Assembly: GCA_035356615.1 (NCBI GenBank) | Contig: DAOQSN010000040.1 | Location: 1 to 46,141, forward strand | Direction: 5' to 3' | DNA: 46,141 nucleotides | Source of the DNA: JAKQDH01 sp029558835 | GTDB lineage: Bacteria > Planctomycetota > Phycisphaerae > UBA1845 | Shown here: positions 25,935 to 34,956 of the stretch, in pieces | Layout: every line of letters begins with the position of its first letter | Numbering within the stretch: the stretch's first letter is position 1 | The notes under the pieces: generated by a model | The model's database searches: none | Told to the model about the DNA's origin: nothing | The model's input: only the letters and a program-made list of their open reading frames with translations | Translations under genes and position numbers: made by a program

Positions 25935-26190
25935 AGCCCTCTCCCTCTGGTAAGCCGCTGCGTTAGGTCGGTCAGCCGGATGCTGTTCACACCCACGCGC
26001 CGGAGGATGTGACTGACCTTACTCTCGATGCGCCTAAACTAATCGTCGCCCACGCCCCGGTCAACAAAAAACACCCGCGCTCACAGCCGTCGTCGAGTTG
26101 CGACTTCACATCTGACAAGCAGTTAGCACGCAAAAGTTTTTTTTCCCCACCGCGGACGCGCCGGCGCCGCGGCCGACGGTGGATAAATGC
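25935..26190. promoter_or_regulatory. dnaA upstream region, weak candidate origin or autoregulatory site
   Basis: One near-consensus DnaA box (TTATCCACC on the minus strand, 26179-26187; 8 of 9 against TTATCCACA) and a T-rich run (26134-26147) lie upstream of dnaA. A cluster of boxes expected of an origin is not seen. Autoregulation of dnaA is as likely as an origin. Confidence 0.3.
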
Positions 26191-26206
26191 CCCCCGCGCG
26201 CGGGGG
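26191..26206 (-). terminator. GC palindrome after the GNAT gene
   Basis: CCCCCGCG directly followed by CGCGGGGG, effectively a 5-bp stem with a GCGCGC loop, 6 bases beyond the stop of the acetyltransferase. No T-run. Confidence 0.4.
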
Positions 26207-26212
26207 CCGTCG

Positions 26213-27151
26213 TCAACCTTCTGCGCCGGGGCGAGTTGCAATCCAGGCGTCGCGCGCGGCGAACTGGGTGAACCCCCAGCGGGCGTACATGCGCCGCGCC
26301 GGTGCGTTCGCGCCATCCACCGCAAGTGTCAAGTTGGTGGCACTCCGTTGCGCGCCCGCTTCCACCGCCCGCCGCAGCAGCGCGTCGGCCACCCCGGTGC
26401 CGCGCGCGGCCGGCGCTGCCCCGATGTACACAATCTCCAGCGCCCGCACCCCCCGCAGTTCATTGAGCAGCAACACCCCCACCGGCTCGGTTTGGCGCAG
26501 CGCCGTCCACCACAGCTTGGGGTCATGCCCCGCGGCCGCACGCTGACCGGCAAGCACCTCGGCCGCGGTACGCACCCCCGCAAGCGGCGGGCAGTCCAAG
26601 CTCCCCTGGTAGGCGAGTTCCAGTGCTCGCTGGAACAGCGGCTCCCTCTGCGGCGTGTACTCCACCCACTCCAGATCCTCAGCCGGTGGGCGCGGCGCCG
26701 GGCGCCCCGGGACCGGCCGGCTCAGATAGAGCAGCCGCGTCAAGAAGACGAACCCGGCCTCCGTCAGCGGCGTTCCCAAGGCCGTCGCACCCGGCGGGAG
26801 CAAGGCCTCCAGCAACTTGATGGATCGCTGCCACGCTGATTCCTGAAGTGCCACCAGACCCGCAACCGCCGCCCGCGCGGCCAGTGCATGCCGCGCCGCC
26901 CCGCGACACCACACAAACGCCACCCGCCCGGGCACCGGCACGGCCGCACATGCGCTGAGCAACACTCCCCCACCGTAGACCCCCAGCAAGTGCCCCACCT
27001 CCGCTGCGGGCACCACACCACGCGCCTCGCCCCAGGCGGCCGCCTGCTCGCGCCCCTCAGGATCGCCACCGAAGGCCATCCCCAGGGCGGCAGGGAAGTC
27101 CGCATCCCCGGCATTGAGAGGGCGTATTTGAAATGGGGAGATAGAAGCCAC
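26213..27151 (-). CDS. GNAT-family N-acetyltransferase
   Basis: 312 residues from GTG 27151 with AGGGAA upstream. The C-terminal half is a typical GNAT domain: LEIVYIGAAPAARGTGVADA (strand 4 plus the acetyl-CoA pyrophosphate loop), then LAVDGANAPARRMYARWGF. The N-terminal half resembles a second, degenerate GNAT fold, as in mycothiol-synthase-like tandem proteins. Substrate unknown. It lies upstream of dnaA on the same strand and diverges from the FlgM-like gene. Confidence 0.8.
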   Translation of the reverse strand: MASISPFQIRPLNAGDADFPAALGMAFGGDPEGREQAAAWGEARGVVPAAEVGHLLGVYGGGVLLSACAAVPVPGRVAFVWCRGAARHALAARAAVAGLVALQESAWQRSIKLLEALLPPGATALGTPLTEAGFVFLTRLLYLSRPVPGRPAPRPPAEDLEWVEYTPQREPLFQRALELAYQGSLDCPPLAGVRTAAEVLAGQRAAAGHDPKLWWTALRQTEPVGVLLLNELRGVRALEIVYIGAAPAARGTGVADALLRRAVEAGAQRSATNLTLAVDGANAPARRMYARWGFTQFAARDAWIATRPGAEG

Positions 27152-27780
27152 AAGCAGTTCCCTGCCGCACCGTCCGGTCCGCGTCGGGCGAAGTCAAGCG
27201 GCCCGGCACACGGGGCAGTATCAGCCGGTTCAGCGGTTTGCTCCAGGGGATCGCCGGGGGGCAACCCCGCCGGCCGCGAGGAGCCGCCCACCGGCCCTGC
27301 GGCCGGCAGGCTCGCGAAGCTGCACTGCCAGTGCTGGCAGACCGTTAAGCTAAGCAAAACAAACCGCCTGCGCGGGCCCGTCACGCGGATTCCGCGCGTT
27401 CACCCCGCCCACTCCTCCACCTGTGGGGCATGTACCACGCGCGGGCGTCGAGATGTTGTGTCAACCTGTGATTTTCGGACGCCCGCCGCTCAGTTTCCTT
27501 CAAGCTCGTCGATGACCACGGACGATAGTGAGAACGGCGGCGCACCAGACCGATAAGCGGTCCGATGGAACGGGCCCCAGGCGCCACACCCCCTGCGTTC
27601 TTTCAGGCCATTCATGGAGGAAGGCGTGAACCGGGCGATGAAAGTCCGCGCCGGGGAGCACCATGCCGGTCAGGCAGGCCTCAGGAAGCTGCCCCCCGGC
27701 AGTGCTGCGAAGGCTGCGGCAGAGTGCGAGACAAGAGAACGCGGACGCCGGTGACGCGACTCTGCCGGGATTGAGCAACC
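27152..27780. promoter_or_regulatory. Divergent intergenic region with a CTGCCAG palindrome
   Basis: 629 bp without a believable gene. CTGCCAG-TG-CTGGCAG (27325-27340) is a perfect 7-bp inverted repeat that could bind a regulator. CCGGCC-CTGC-GGCCGG lies nearby at about 27289-27305. ACCGATAA at 27549 resembles a flagellar sigma -10 (GCCGATAA) but lacks a good -35. Confidence 0.35.
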
Positions 27781-28044
27781 ATGATCATCAACATCGGTGA
27801 TTATTTCTCCACGCCGCTGTCCCCCGCGGGGCGCACCTCCGCGGAGCTCGGCAACCGCGCGCGCGTCGGGACGCGCGCCGCCCAGGGAGTGCGGGGCTCC
27901 CAGCATTGGCCACAGCTTGCCGTGGACAGTAGTCTGCAGCAGGCCCGACAAGCGGCCATCCGGGCGGAGATTCAGAACGGCACCTACGAAACCCTGGAAC
28001 GCCTCAACGGCACCGTCGATCGTCTCCTGGACGTGCTTGCCTGA
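27781..28044 (+). CDS. Small FlgM-like protein (putative anti-sigma factor)
   Basis: 87 residues. The C-terminal half (ARQAAIRAEIQNGTYETLER ... RLLDVL) fits the FlgM pattern of a helix, 'I-x-x-G-x-Y' and a final helix ending in LLDxL. The N-terminal half is low in structure, as in FlgM. FlgM binds the flagellar sigma factor and holds it inactive until the hook is complete. No other flagellar gene is in the window, so the call rests on the tail pattern alone. The ribosome-binding site is weak (GGGATTGAG). Confidence 0.45.
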   Translation: MIINIGDYFSTPLSPAGRTSAELGNRARVGTRAAQGVRGSQHWPQLAVDSSLQQARQAAIRAEIQNGTYETLERLNGTVDRLLDVLA

Positions 28045-28197
28045 CTACCCCAAGCCACGCTGTCCTGACCGCCCCCATCCCTGCCGCCACGCCGCGGCGC
28101 CCCACGCTTGCATCTGCGCCGCAGCGCCCCTAACCTGTCGCCTGGGTGGATTCCCTGCAACGTGCGGGGAGACGGAAGCTCACTGGAGGACAGGCAC

Positions 28198-29493
28198 ATG
28201 GCCAGGATTGCACCGTTCGCGGCCGTCCGCTACGACGAGAAACGCAACGGGGGCGATGTCTCAGCGTTGATCGCACCGCCCTACGACGTGCTCGACCAGG
28301 CGGACAAGGATGCCCTGCTGGCGCGCAGCGACCGCAACATCGTGGCCATTGACCTGCCGCACATCCCTCCGAAGTCGGCTGGGCCGCCGGAGGCCTACGC
28401 CGCCGCCGCCCGACGGCTGGAAAGCTGGCTGGCCGACGGCACGCTCATCCGCGACCCCGCGCCCGCCCTGTATCTGTACCACCAGACGTTCGACTGTGCC
28501 GGCAGGCAGTACACGCGCAAGAAGTTCATCGCCCGCCTGGAACTGCGTCCGTTTTCCGATGGCGTCGTCCTGCCACACGAGTTGACGTTCGGGGGGCCGA
28601 AGGAGGATCGGCTCGCGCTGATGAAGGCCACCCGGTGCAACATCTCGCCGGTCTTCGGGTTGTATCATGACCCGGAGGACCGCGTGGGCAGGACGTTTGC
28701 GGCGACGGCGGCCCGCCGGCCCGACGTCACCGCGACCCTGGACGGCGTCGGCAACCGTATGTGGATCGTCACCGACGCGGGCACGATTCGGCAGGTGGTG
28801 GACACCCTGGCGGACAAGAAGGTCTACATTGCCGATGGGCATCACCGCTACGGCACCGCTCTTAACTACCGTGAGTTCTGCACGCAGCAGGCGGGCAAGT
28901 CGCTGCCGCCCGATCACCCGGCCCATTACGTCATGATGGTGTTGGGCAGCATGGATGACCCCGGCAGCCTCATCATCGCGTACAACCGGACGCTCGCGCA
29001 CGTGGACCTTGCCACGGTACTGGAGGCGTGGAAGCCGGGCACCGCGCTCGTCGAGCGGCGTGACCCTTGCTGCGCGTGCGGAGGACGGTCCGCGGCCGCC
29101 GCCTCGCCCGGCAACGCGGATATCGTGCTCTTCGACGGCAAGAGCGGCAAGGAAGTGGCGCTGCGCTTCACCGACCGTCCGCAACTCAAGACGCTGCAAA
29201 AGGGCGAGGTCGAGCCCTGGTACGACCTTGATGCCGCGTACCTGCACCGCTACCTGATCGACGAGCTGCTGAAGCAACGTTTGGGCCGCGCCCCGGACGT
29301 GCGCTATACGAAGTCGGCGGAGAACACGCGCCAGGTCGCCCGCGACGAGGCCGGCGTGGGCCTGCTGCTCAACCCCACGCCCATGGCCCACCTCCGCGCC
29401 GTCAGCGAAGCCGGCGGCCTGATGCCGCAGAAGAGTACGTTCTTCTACCCGAAACTGGCGACGGGACTGACGATCAACCCGCTGAGACCATAG
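28198..29493 (+). CDS. DUF1015-family protein
   Basis: 431 residues from ATG 28198 with GGAGGA 7 bases upstream; a longer frame is open but has no family match. DUF1015 landmarks: ALIAPPYDVL near the N-terminus, VLPHELTFGGPKEDRLALMK, the conserved ADGHHRYGTALNYR (about residue 213), and LLLNPTPMAHLRAVSEAG near the end. A CCACGG insert (DPCCACGGRSAAAAS) is unusual within the domain. The family is widespread in bacteria, sits near serine-biosynthesis genes in some genomes, and has no established reaction known to me. The IS element begins 200 bp downstream. Confidence 0.85.
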   Translation: MARIAPFAAVRYDEKRNGGDVSALIAPPYDVLDQADKDALLARSDRNIVAIDLPHIPPKSAGPPEAYAAAARRLESWLADGTLIRDPAPALYLYHQTFDCAGRQYTRKKFIARLELRPFSDGVVLPHELTFGGPKEDRLALMKATRCNISPVFGLYHDPEDRVGRTFAATAARRPDVTATLDGVGNRMWIVTDAGTIRQVVDTLADKKVYIADGHHRYGTALNYREFCTQQAGKSLPPDHPAHYVMMVLGSMDDPGSLIIAYNRTLAHVDLATVLEAWKPGTALVERRDPCCACGGRSAAAASPGNADIVLFDGKSGKEVALRFTDRPQLKTLQKGEVEPWYDLDAAYLHRYLIDELLKQRLGRAPDVRYTKSAENTRQVARDEAGVGLLLNPTPMAHLRAVSEAGGLMPQKSTFFYPKLATGLTINPLRP

Positions 29494-29742
29494 TCCGCAG
29501 AGACACCCCGCGGAGACGCAGCTACGGAAGCGGAGGTCAATGGTGGACCGCTGACGCCATTCAGACATCCAGCCGACTCCGTCGAAGTGCTCAACAACCG
29601 TGCGCAATCGCGCGCCCACGAGGATAGCGCAGCACCATGCGGGCTGTTCTTGCCGCAACTTTCCCTGGGTGATTTGAGCTAAGTACTGAAGGCAGCGAGG
29701 GTTGGCGGGGTTTTGGGGTTGCAAGTGTATACATGTACATTT

Positions 29743-29783
29743 GCGGAATATCCGCTTGACATCGCGGCGATCGGCAGTATGTT
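29743..29783 (+). promoter_or_regulatory. Transposase promoter with adjacent operator-like palindrome
   Basis: TTGACA (29756-29761), 16 bases, TATGTT (29778-29783). GCGGA-ATA-TCCGC (29743-29755) abuts the -35, and the palindrome-rich GTGTATACATGTACA lies just upstream. The layout suggests a regulated promoter. Confidence 0.6.
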
Positions 29784-29831
29784 TGGGGTAATGCGTGGCC
29801 ACGTACCGTGGGCCCGCCGGGGAGGACCACC

Positions 29832-31445
29832 TTGCACCTCGACATCCTCATCGACCGCCGCCGCAAGAACCCCTACGTCTACGGCCTCCTGCGGGAGAGC
29901 TTCCGCCGCAACGGCAAGGTCTGCCACCGCACCCGCGGACGGGTGACGGGGCTGACCCTGCCGCAACTGGAGGCCCTCCGCGAGTTCCTGCAACGTGGTT
30001 GCCCACGCCTGTCGTCGGGAGACGGTTGGCAGGTCCGGGACTCGCGCGAGTACGGAGCGGTCCGGGCGGTCCTGCAAACTGCCCTCGACCTGGGCTTAGA
30101 CAAGCTGCTCTACTCGCGACGCCCGCCCTGGGTGCGTCACGTTCTGGCGATGATCGTCGGACGGGTGGTGTATCAGGGCTCCAAGCTGGCGTTGACCAAC
30201 TTGTGGCGGGACACGGCCTTGTGGTCGGTGTGCGGGCTGGGGGACGGGCGTCCGGAGGTGGACGACTGCTACGCGGCCCTGGACGAACTCTTGGCCCGCC
30301 AGGCGGCGATCCAGAAGGCCCTTGCCCGCCGGCACCTGGAGCACGGCTGCCTGATTCTGTACGACGTGACCAGTTCCTATTTCGAGGGCGAGTACGCGGG
30401 CAGCCGGTTGGTCGATTGGGGCTACAACCGGGACGGCAAACGCGGCCACCAGCAGATCGTCATCGGCTTGCTGACCAATGGTGACGGCTGCCCGGTGGGC
30501 GTGGCCGTCTATCGGGGCAACACCAACGATCAGAAGACGCTGGCCGACCGGGTTACGGAGTTGAAACAGGACTATGGTTTGCAGGACGTGATTCTCGCCG
30601 GGGACCGGGGGATGCTCACGGCGGCGCGGCTGCCCGAGTTGAGCGCCGCGGGCATGCGGAGCGTGACGGCCTTGACCCATCCCCAGATTCTGCAACTGGT
30701 GCAGCGAAAGGTGATCGAGCCGGGGTTGTTCGATGAGCGGGAAATCGCCGAGGTGCACGACCCGGCCGCGCCGGGGATTCGTTATCTGCTCTGCCGCAAC
30801 CCCTTGACGGCCAAGAAAGAGGGCCGCACACGCGTGGCCCTCATCGGCAAGAGTCGGGAGGCTCTGGAGAAGCTGGCCCGCAGTCGCAAGCGGCGGACGC
30901 CGGCCGAGTTGGGGGCCGCCGTGGGCCAGGCCCTGGCCCGCTGGAAGGTGGGCAAGTTTCTTGCCTGGCGCGTGCACGAGGGGAAGCTCGAATGGGTGTT
31001 GGATGAGCAACGGGTGGCGGTGGAGGAGTCGTTGGACGGTTGCTACGTGGTGCGTACCGACGTGGCCGCGAGCGTATTGGACAAGAGTCAGGCGGTGGCG
31101 GCCTACCGGCAGTTGGGAGAGGTGGAGCGTGGGTTTCGGCAACTGAAGACGGTGGCGTTGGAAGTCCGCCCGACGTATCACCACAAGGACGAACGGATTG
31201 CGGCCCATGTCTTCCTATGCCTGCTGGCGTATTACATGCAATGGCATCTGCGGCAGCGTTTGGCGCCGTTGTTTGCGGCCGACGGCGAGGGTGCGGAGCG
31301 TCGCTGGACGTTCGCGGGCGTGCTGGAGCGGCTGAAAGGCATCCGCCAGGAAACGGTGATCTTCAACGACACCGCGGTCCTCCTGAAGACGACGCCCGAC
31401 GAGGAGCAGCAGCCTCTGCTCGACCTGCTGGGCGTGCAGCTCTGA
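29832..31445 (+). CDS. IS1634-family DDE transposase
   Basis: 537 residues if started at TTG 29832, which has GGAGG 6 bases upstream; GTG 29808 is the alternative. The DDE catalytic residues are Asp178 in LYDVTSSYFEGEYAG, Asp258 in ILAGDRGMLTAARL and Glu430 or Glu432 in LGEVERGFRQLK. A large insertion lies between the second Asp and the Glu, as usual in the IS4/IS1634 superfamily. HHKDERIAAHVFLCLLAYYM is the typical C-terminal helix. It cuts and moves the element bounded by the 29697/31509 repeats. No frameshift or internal stop is seen. Confidence 0.9.
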   Translation: MHLDILIDRRRKNPYVYGLLRESFRRNGKVCHRTRGRVTGLTLPQLEALREFLQRGCPRLSSGDGWQVRDSREYGAVRAVLQTALDLGLDKLLYSRRPPWVRHVLAMIVGRVVYQGSKLALTNLWRDTALWSVCGLGDGRPEVDDCYAALDELLARQAAIQKALARRHLEHGCLILYDVTSSYFEGEYAGSRLVDWGYNRDGKRGHQQIVIGLLTNGDGCPVGVAVYRGNTNDQKTLADRVTELKQDYGLQDVILAGDRGMLTAARLPELSAAGMRSVTALTHPQILQLVQRKVIEPGLFDEREIAEVHDPAAPGIRYLLCRNPLTAKKEGRTRVALIGKSREALEKLARSRKRRTPAELGAAVGQALARWKVGKFLAWRVHEGKLEWVLDEQRVAVEESLDGCYVVRTDVAASVLDKSQAVAAYRQLGEVERGFRQLKTVALEVRPTYHHKDERIAAHVFLCLLAYYMQWHLRQRLAPLFAADGEGAERRWTFAGVLERLKGIRQETVIFNDTAVLLKTTPDEEQQPLLDLLGVQL

Positions 31446-31629
31446 GCCCGCGTCCACCCGCGTGACCCTGTAGCCACGCTAAGGAAACCCCAAACCGCGC
31501 GCAACCCTCTGCTGTTCAACGGGTTACTACCTGCTCAGCAGGGGAAGTTGCGACATGCCCAATCCTCCTGCAACTCGGAACTGCACCTCGTCCGATTATG
31601 TTACACCAACACCCACCGTCCTGCCAATT

Positions 31630-31648
31630 CGCAAAGTGCGACTTTGCG
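31630..31648. promoter_or_regulatory. Palindrome upstream of htrA
   Basis: CGCAAAGT-GCG-ACTTTGCG, 8-bp arms around 3 bases, inside the 419-bp gene-free stretch 31510-31928. It is AT-richer than its surroundings and operator-like. It is 280 bases from the htrA ATG, so a direct role is uncertain. Nothing else is recognisable in this gap. Confidence 0.4.
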
Positions 31649-31928
31649 CCGGCCCTCGACCCCGCCCCATCGTCCGGTCAGTCTCTCATTTCGCCCAGAC
31701 CAACGCACTTGGCCATAATCCTGTCTGCGTCACGGGCGTCAGCACTCGCCGTGGGTCGAGCCCGCCATACAATACGGTCGGCTGGCGCGGCTCCGCTCCG
31801 AGCGTTGCCCCCAGCCTCGACAGGTTGCGCCCCTCGGCGACGTCAAAGCTGTACATGGGGCGGGGCGGCGCAATGCCTGCCTCCCCGTTGCCGGGTCGGG
31901 AGAAGATTCGCGGTCGGGCGGACGCAGA

Positions 31929-33248
31929 ATGATGTCGTACAGAGTTGTTCTGGTTGTCGGTTGGATTCTGGCTGGCGCGGCGGCGACCGGTGAGGAGCCG
32001 TCCGCAACGGATACCCTCGCCCGCCGGCGCACGCCGGTGGTGGAGGCGTATGAACGCGCCCGCGACTCCGTCGTCAACATCTCCGCGACGGAGAAGGTGC
32101 AGCGCTACGGGCGGGACCTCTTCGGCGGCGTGTTTCTCTTCCCGCCGGAGCGCAGCATCGGCAGCGGCTGCGTCGTCCACGAGGACGGCTACATCGCCAC
32201 CAACGCCCATGTGGTGACGGCCGGGGCCCAGCTCGTCGCCGCGTTCGCCGACGGCTCGGAGTACGAGGCCCGCATCATCGGCCGCGACGTGGAGCGTGAT
32301 CTGGCGGTCATCAAGATCGACCCCCCCAGGCCGCTCGTTCCCATCAAGCTGGGCCGCAGCGATGACCTGATGATCGGGGAGCAGACCATCGCGGTCGGCA
32401 ACCCCGTCGGCCTGCAGAACACGGTCACCACCGGCGTCATCAGCGCCCTGCACCGCGAGTTGCAGGTAGGCGGACAGATGGTGTACCGCGACGTCATCCA
32501 GACCGACGCCAGCATCAACCCTGGCAACTCCGGCGGACCGCTGCTCAACGTGCTCGGCGAGTTGATCGGCATCAACACGGCCGTGCGCACCGACGCCCAG
32601 AACATCGGCTTCGCCATCCCGGTCGCCCAACTGCGCGACATGCTGCCGGAGATCCTCGAACCCGAGAAGGTCAAGAAGGTCCAGGTGGGGCTCAAGGTGA
32701 GCGTGGCGGAGCCGCCCAGGGTGATTGAAGTGCGGGACGGGAGCCCGGCCGCAGCCGCCGGCATTCGCCTGGGCGACATCGTGCGCGCCATCGACGGGCA
32801 CTCCGTCGCGCGCGGCCTGGACTTCTACGTGTACATGCTCCAGCGCGACGCGGGCGACAAGGTCGGCTTGCAGCTTGTCCGCGACGAGAAACCCGTGGAA
32901 ACCAGCGTGCAGCTTGTCGAAGTACCCAAGCCCGACGGGCAGCGCCTGGCCCGCGAACTGCTGGGCTTGCAGATTCAGGATGCCACCGGCAAGCTGGCGC
33001 AGCAATTGGCGCTCATCGGGGGTCGCGGCGTCATCGTGGTGGGGGTGGAGCCCGGCAGCGCGGCCGAGCGCGCGGACCTGCGCCCCGGCGATATCATCGT
33101 GTACCTGGGACGCTACCGCATCCGCGACGTGGACCAGGTCGGGCTCCTGCTCCGCGAGTTGCGGACAGGCGAACCGGTGGACGTGACGTTTTGGCGCATC
33201 GCCCGGCGGCAAATCGCGGAAGGGGAGGTCCGCTTGTATGCTCAGTGA
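31929..33248 (+). CDS. HtrA/Deg-family serine protease with two PDZ domains
   Basis: About 439 residues. Signal peptide VVLVVGWILAGAAATGEEPS indicates export. The trypsin-like domain has triad His94 (ATNAHVVTAG), Asp124 (ERDLAVIKID) and Ser201 (NPGNSGGPLLN). PDZ1 is around residues 255-335 (VRDGSPAAAAGIRLGDIVRAI) and PDZ2 around 355-430 (VEPGSAAERADLRPGDIIVYL). It degrades or refolds damaged envelope proteins. ATG codons at 31929 and 31932 are both possible. The 3' end overlaps the next gene by 11 bp, indicating co-expression. Confidence 0.92.
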   Translation: MMSYRVVLVVGWILAGAAATGEEPSATDTLARRRTPVVEAYERARDSVVNISATEKVQRYGRDLFGGVFLFPPERSIGSGCVVHEDGYIATNAHVVTAGAQLVAAFADGSEYEARIIGRDVERDLAVIKIDPPRPLVPIKLGRSDDLMIGEQTIAVGNPVGLQNTVTTGVISALHRELQVGGQMVYRDVIQTDASINPGNSGGPLLNVLGELIGINTAVRTDAQNIGFAIPVAQLRDMLPEILEPEKVKKVQVGLKVSVAEPPRVIEVRDGSPAAAAGIRLGDIVRAIDGHSVARGLDFYVYMLQRDAGDKVGLQLVRDEKPVETSVQLVEVPKPDGQRLARELLGLQIQDATGKLAQQLALIGGRGVIVVGVEPGSAAERADLRPGDIIVYLGRYRIRDVDQVGLLLRELRTGEPVDVTFWRIARRQIAEGEVRLYAQ

Positions 33249-33630
33249 TCCACTGAAGTCGCCCCAGGCAACCAGGGAGCCAGGAACGATCGGTTCGCCG
33301 GCGCCCGGTCCCCCTGTCTCCGCCGCAGCCCCCGCCGACCTCCGCGTGCAACTGGGCCCGCAGCGCCTCCACATTCGCTGGCAGGATGGGACGCAGAGCG
33401 AGCTGCCGCTGGCGCTGCTCCGCCGTCACTGCCCCTGCGCAGCGTGCCGAACGGAGCGCGAGGCCCAGAGCGCCACCGCGCTGCCGGTCCTGAAGAAGGA
33501 CCCGTCGGCGGACATTCGCGTGACCGGCGCCCAGCTTGTCGGCCGGTATGCCCTCCAGTTGACCTGGTCGGACGGGCACGACACGGGCATCTTCCCATTC
33601 ACTTTGTTGCGCACCCTCTGTGAACGCTAA
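33238..33630 (+). CDS. DUF971-domain protein (GBBH-like N-terminal fold)
   Basis: 130 residues. After a ~35-residue low-complexity start comes a single DUF971 domain: LHIRWQDGTQSELPLALLRRHCPCAACR, then GRYALQLTWSDGHDTGIFPF and LLRTLC. The paired cysteines (CPCAAC) resemble the zinc-site region of the gamma-butyrobetaine hydroxylase N-terminal domain. Stand-alone DUF971 proteins are often beside Fe-S assembly genes in other bacteria; none is here. ATG 33238 lies inside the end of htrA with GGAGGT upstream. Confidence 0.85.
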   Translation: MLSDPLKSPQATREPGTIGSPAPGPPVSAAAPADLRVQLGPQRLHIRWQDGTQSELPLALLRRHCPCAACRTEREAQSATALPVLKKDPSADIRVTGAQLVGRYALQLTWSDGHDTGIFPFTLLRTLCER

Positions 33631-33722
33631 AATGGGTTATGTTTGTTGCTTGTACGGGAGACCGCGCCGCACACGAGGTGCCCGGCACTGATGGCAATGC
33701 GTCCACGCTGCAATCCTATGGT

Positions 33723-33751
33723 TTGACCTGACAGACTGACACGCTTATCAT
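33723..33751 (+). promoter_or_regulatory. Sigma-70-type promoter of the receiver gene
   Basis: TTGACC (33723-33728), 17 bases, TATCAT (33746-33751), 52 bases before ATG 33804. The stretch is visibly AT-rich compared with its surroundings. Confidence 0.65.
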
Positions 33752-33803
33752 TAGTGGTTTCGCCAGTCACGGGAAGCTCAGTACGCTGCGGCCCGGCACA
33801 ACG

Positions 33804-34475
33804 ATGGCGCGGATTCTGCTCATTCACAGCGACGGCAACGCGAGGAAGTTCCTGGAAGCCCGGGCGGGTGGGCGGCACCAGGTCCACTCGGTGGGCGACA
33901 TGGCCCGCGGCATCCGGGCCCTGGAGGGGATGGGGCCGGACCTGCTGATCGCGGGGATCGATCACCATAAGCCCGAGGCGTTGGATTTGCTCCGCTACCT
34001 GCGGCGGAATGGTCGGAAAGTGCCGGTGCTGCTGGTCGGGCCGGCCGGGGCGGGCGTCCTGCAGCCCGCGGCCATGAAGCTGGGCGCGGCCGCGTTCCTC
34101 GAGTACCCCGTCGAACAGCTCACGCTGGAGCAGGCGATCAGCGACGCTCTGGAGCAGGCCCGCGACCGGGAGCGCAGCAGCGCGGGGCGGCTGCCGCGTC
34201 TGGCGAGCGAGGAAGAAACCGGCAACGTGTCGCAGCTCCAGGAGCGGCTCAACGAGCGGATGGAGTGCTTTGCCGGCAAGAACCAGGTGTATCTTCAGGC
34301 CCTGATTCTGGGGCCGGGGCAGAAGTCCAAGCCGCGGGTGGCGCTCAAGTGCCCCCTGCGGAAGCAGTACGGATACCCTCCGGACGTGTACTACGAGTAC
34401 ATTCGGGACGTGTGCTGCGGCAGGCCGTCTGAGTGTCCGGCGTTCCGGACGTTCCAGAAGCGCAGCGGAGGGTGA
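33804..34475 (+). CDS. Degenerate receiver-domain protein with Cys-rich C-terminus
   Basis: 223 residues. Residues 1-120 follow a response-regulator receiver fold (ARILLIHSDGNARKFLEA, DLLIAGIDHHKPEALDLL, VPVLLVGPAGAG, AAAFLEYPVEQLTLEQAI). The usual Lys before Pro in strand 5 is Glu here, so normal phosphorylation signalling is doubtful. A charged linker leads to a C-terminal segment with cysteines 155, 183, 204, 205 and 211 (LKCPLRKQYGYPPDVYYEYI, DVCCGRPSECPAF). That pattern could bind zinc or an Fe-S cluster; I do not know a named family. It has its own promoter and precedes the TPR/alpha-CTD gene by 480 bp. Confidence 0.7.
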   Translation: MARILLIHSDGNARKFLEARAGGRHQVHSVGDMARGIRALEGMGPDLLIAGIDHHKPEALDLLRYLRRNGRKVPVLLVGPAGAGVLQPAAMKLGAAAFLEYPVEQLTLEQAISDALEQARDRERSSAGRLPRLASEEETGNVSQLQERLNERMECFAGKNQVYLQALILGPGQKSKPRVALKCPLRKQYGYPPDVYYEYIRDVCCGRPSECPAFRTFQKRSGG

Positions 34476-34956
34476 CCAGACGACCTGGGGCAGCCGTGCG
34501 CCAGTCAGGGTACCCGGGCACGGCGCGGGCCGCCTTTGACGCTGGGCGTCAAGGGGAGCCGGCCCGCGGCTTGACGGCGGCGCTACGCTTGGCCAGGCCA
34601 CCCCACCTGGGCACTCGGTTTCCCCGTTCGGCGGAGGTGCTGGGGACACCGACGCGGCCCGACTTCGGGGGGCGATGGTGTTCGGGGCGGGGGTCAGGAC
34701 GGGTTCCCGGAGCCCGTCGCGCGATCGGTGGCCTGGCTGCCGCTCGGGGGTTAACTTGCAACCGGTGGGCCGAACCCTAAACTCCGCGATCGGGGGGTGC
34801 TACCGGGCGTATCGGGCGGGGGCCTGTCGGCGGGGAGGGTGGAGGTCGGCGCCAAGAGCAGGACTGTCCCGTCGCACGCGGCTTGCCCGCGGAAGCCGGG
34901 TACGAGTTGATTGTCATTCAGGCCAGAGATACTGCTGCGAAGGATTACCATAAGCT
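34476..34956. other. Gene-free stretch with palindromic repeat and weak promoter
   Basis: Holds copy A of the two-palindrome repeat (34508-34552). Towards the end, TTGATT (34907-34912), 17 bases, TACTGC (34930-34935) is a weak promoter for the gene at 34957. Open frames inside have no recognisable product. Confidence 0.5.
34508..34552. repeat. Two-palindrome repeat, copy A
   Basis: GGGTACCCG (34508-34516) is followed 19 bases later by TTGACGC-TGG-GCGTCAA (34536-34552). The same pair recurs at 42135-42188 with a different loop. Both copies lie just after a plus-strand gene end. Confidence 0.65.

Larger units (their letters stand above)
29697..31509 (+). mobile_element. IS1634-type insertion sequence
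   Basis: About 1.8 kb with one transposase. The imperfect inverted ends match at 20 of 26 positions: left begins GAGGGTTGGCGGGG (29697-29722), right read inward begins GAGGGTTGCGCGCG (31484-31509). Both end near TTTGGGGTT. CAGC outside both ends may extend the repeats, so the exact edges and any target duplication are unresolved. It sits in a non-coding gap between the DUF1015 and htrA genes and appears intact. Confidence 0.8.

Noticed and set aside
27545..27560. Flagellar sigma promoter (ACCGATAA) upstream of the FlgM-like gene
   Set aside because: No matching -35 at the right distance and 220 bases from the start; not enough for a call.
27553..27780. Possible riboswitch or structured RNA before the FlgM-like gene
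   Set aside because: No match to c-di-GMP or other riboswitch cores that I can recognise; hairpins here are no stronger than expected at this GC content.
28261..29802. 513-codon minus-strand open frame
   Set aside because: Antisense to the DUF1015 gene.
31686..33374. 562-codon minus-strand open frame
   Set aside because: Antisense to htrA; no motif.
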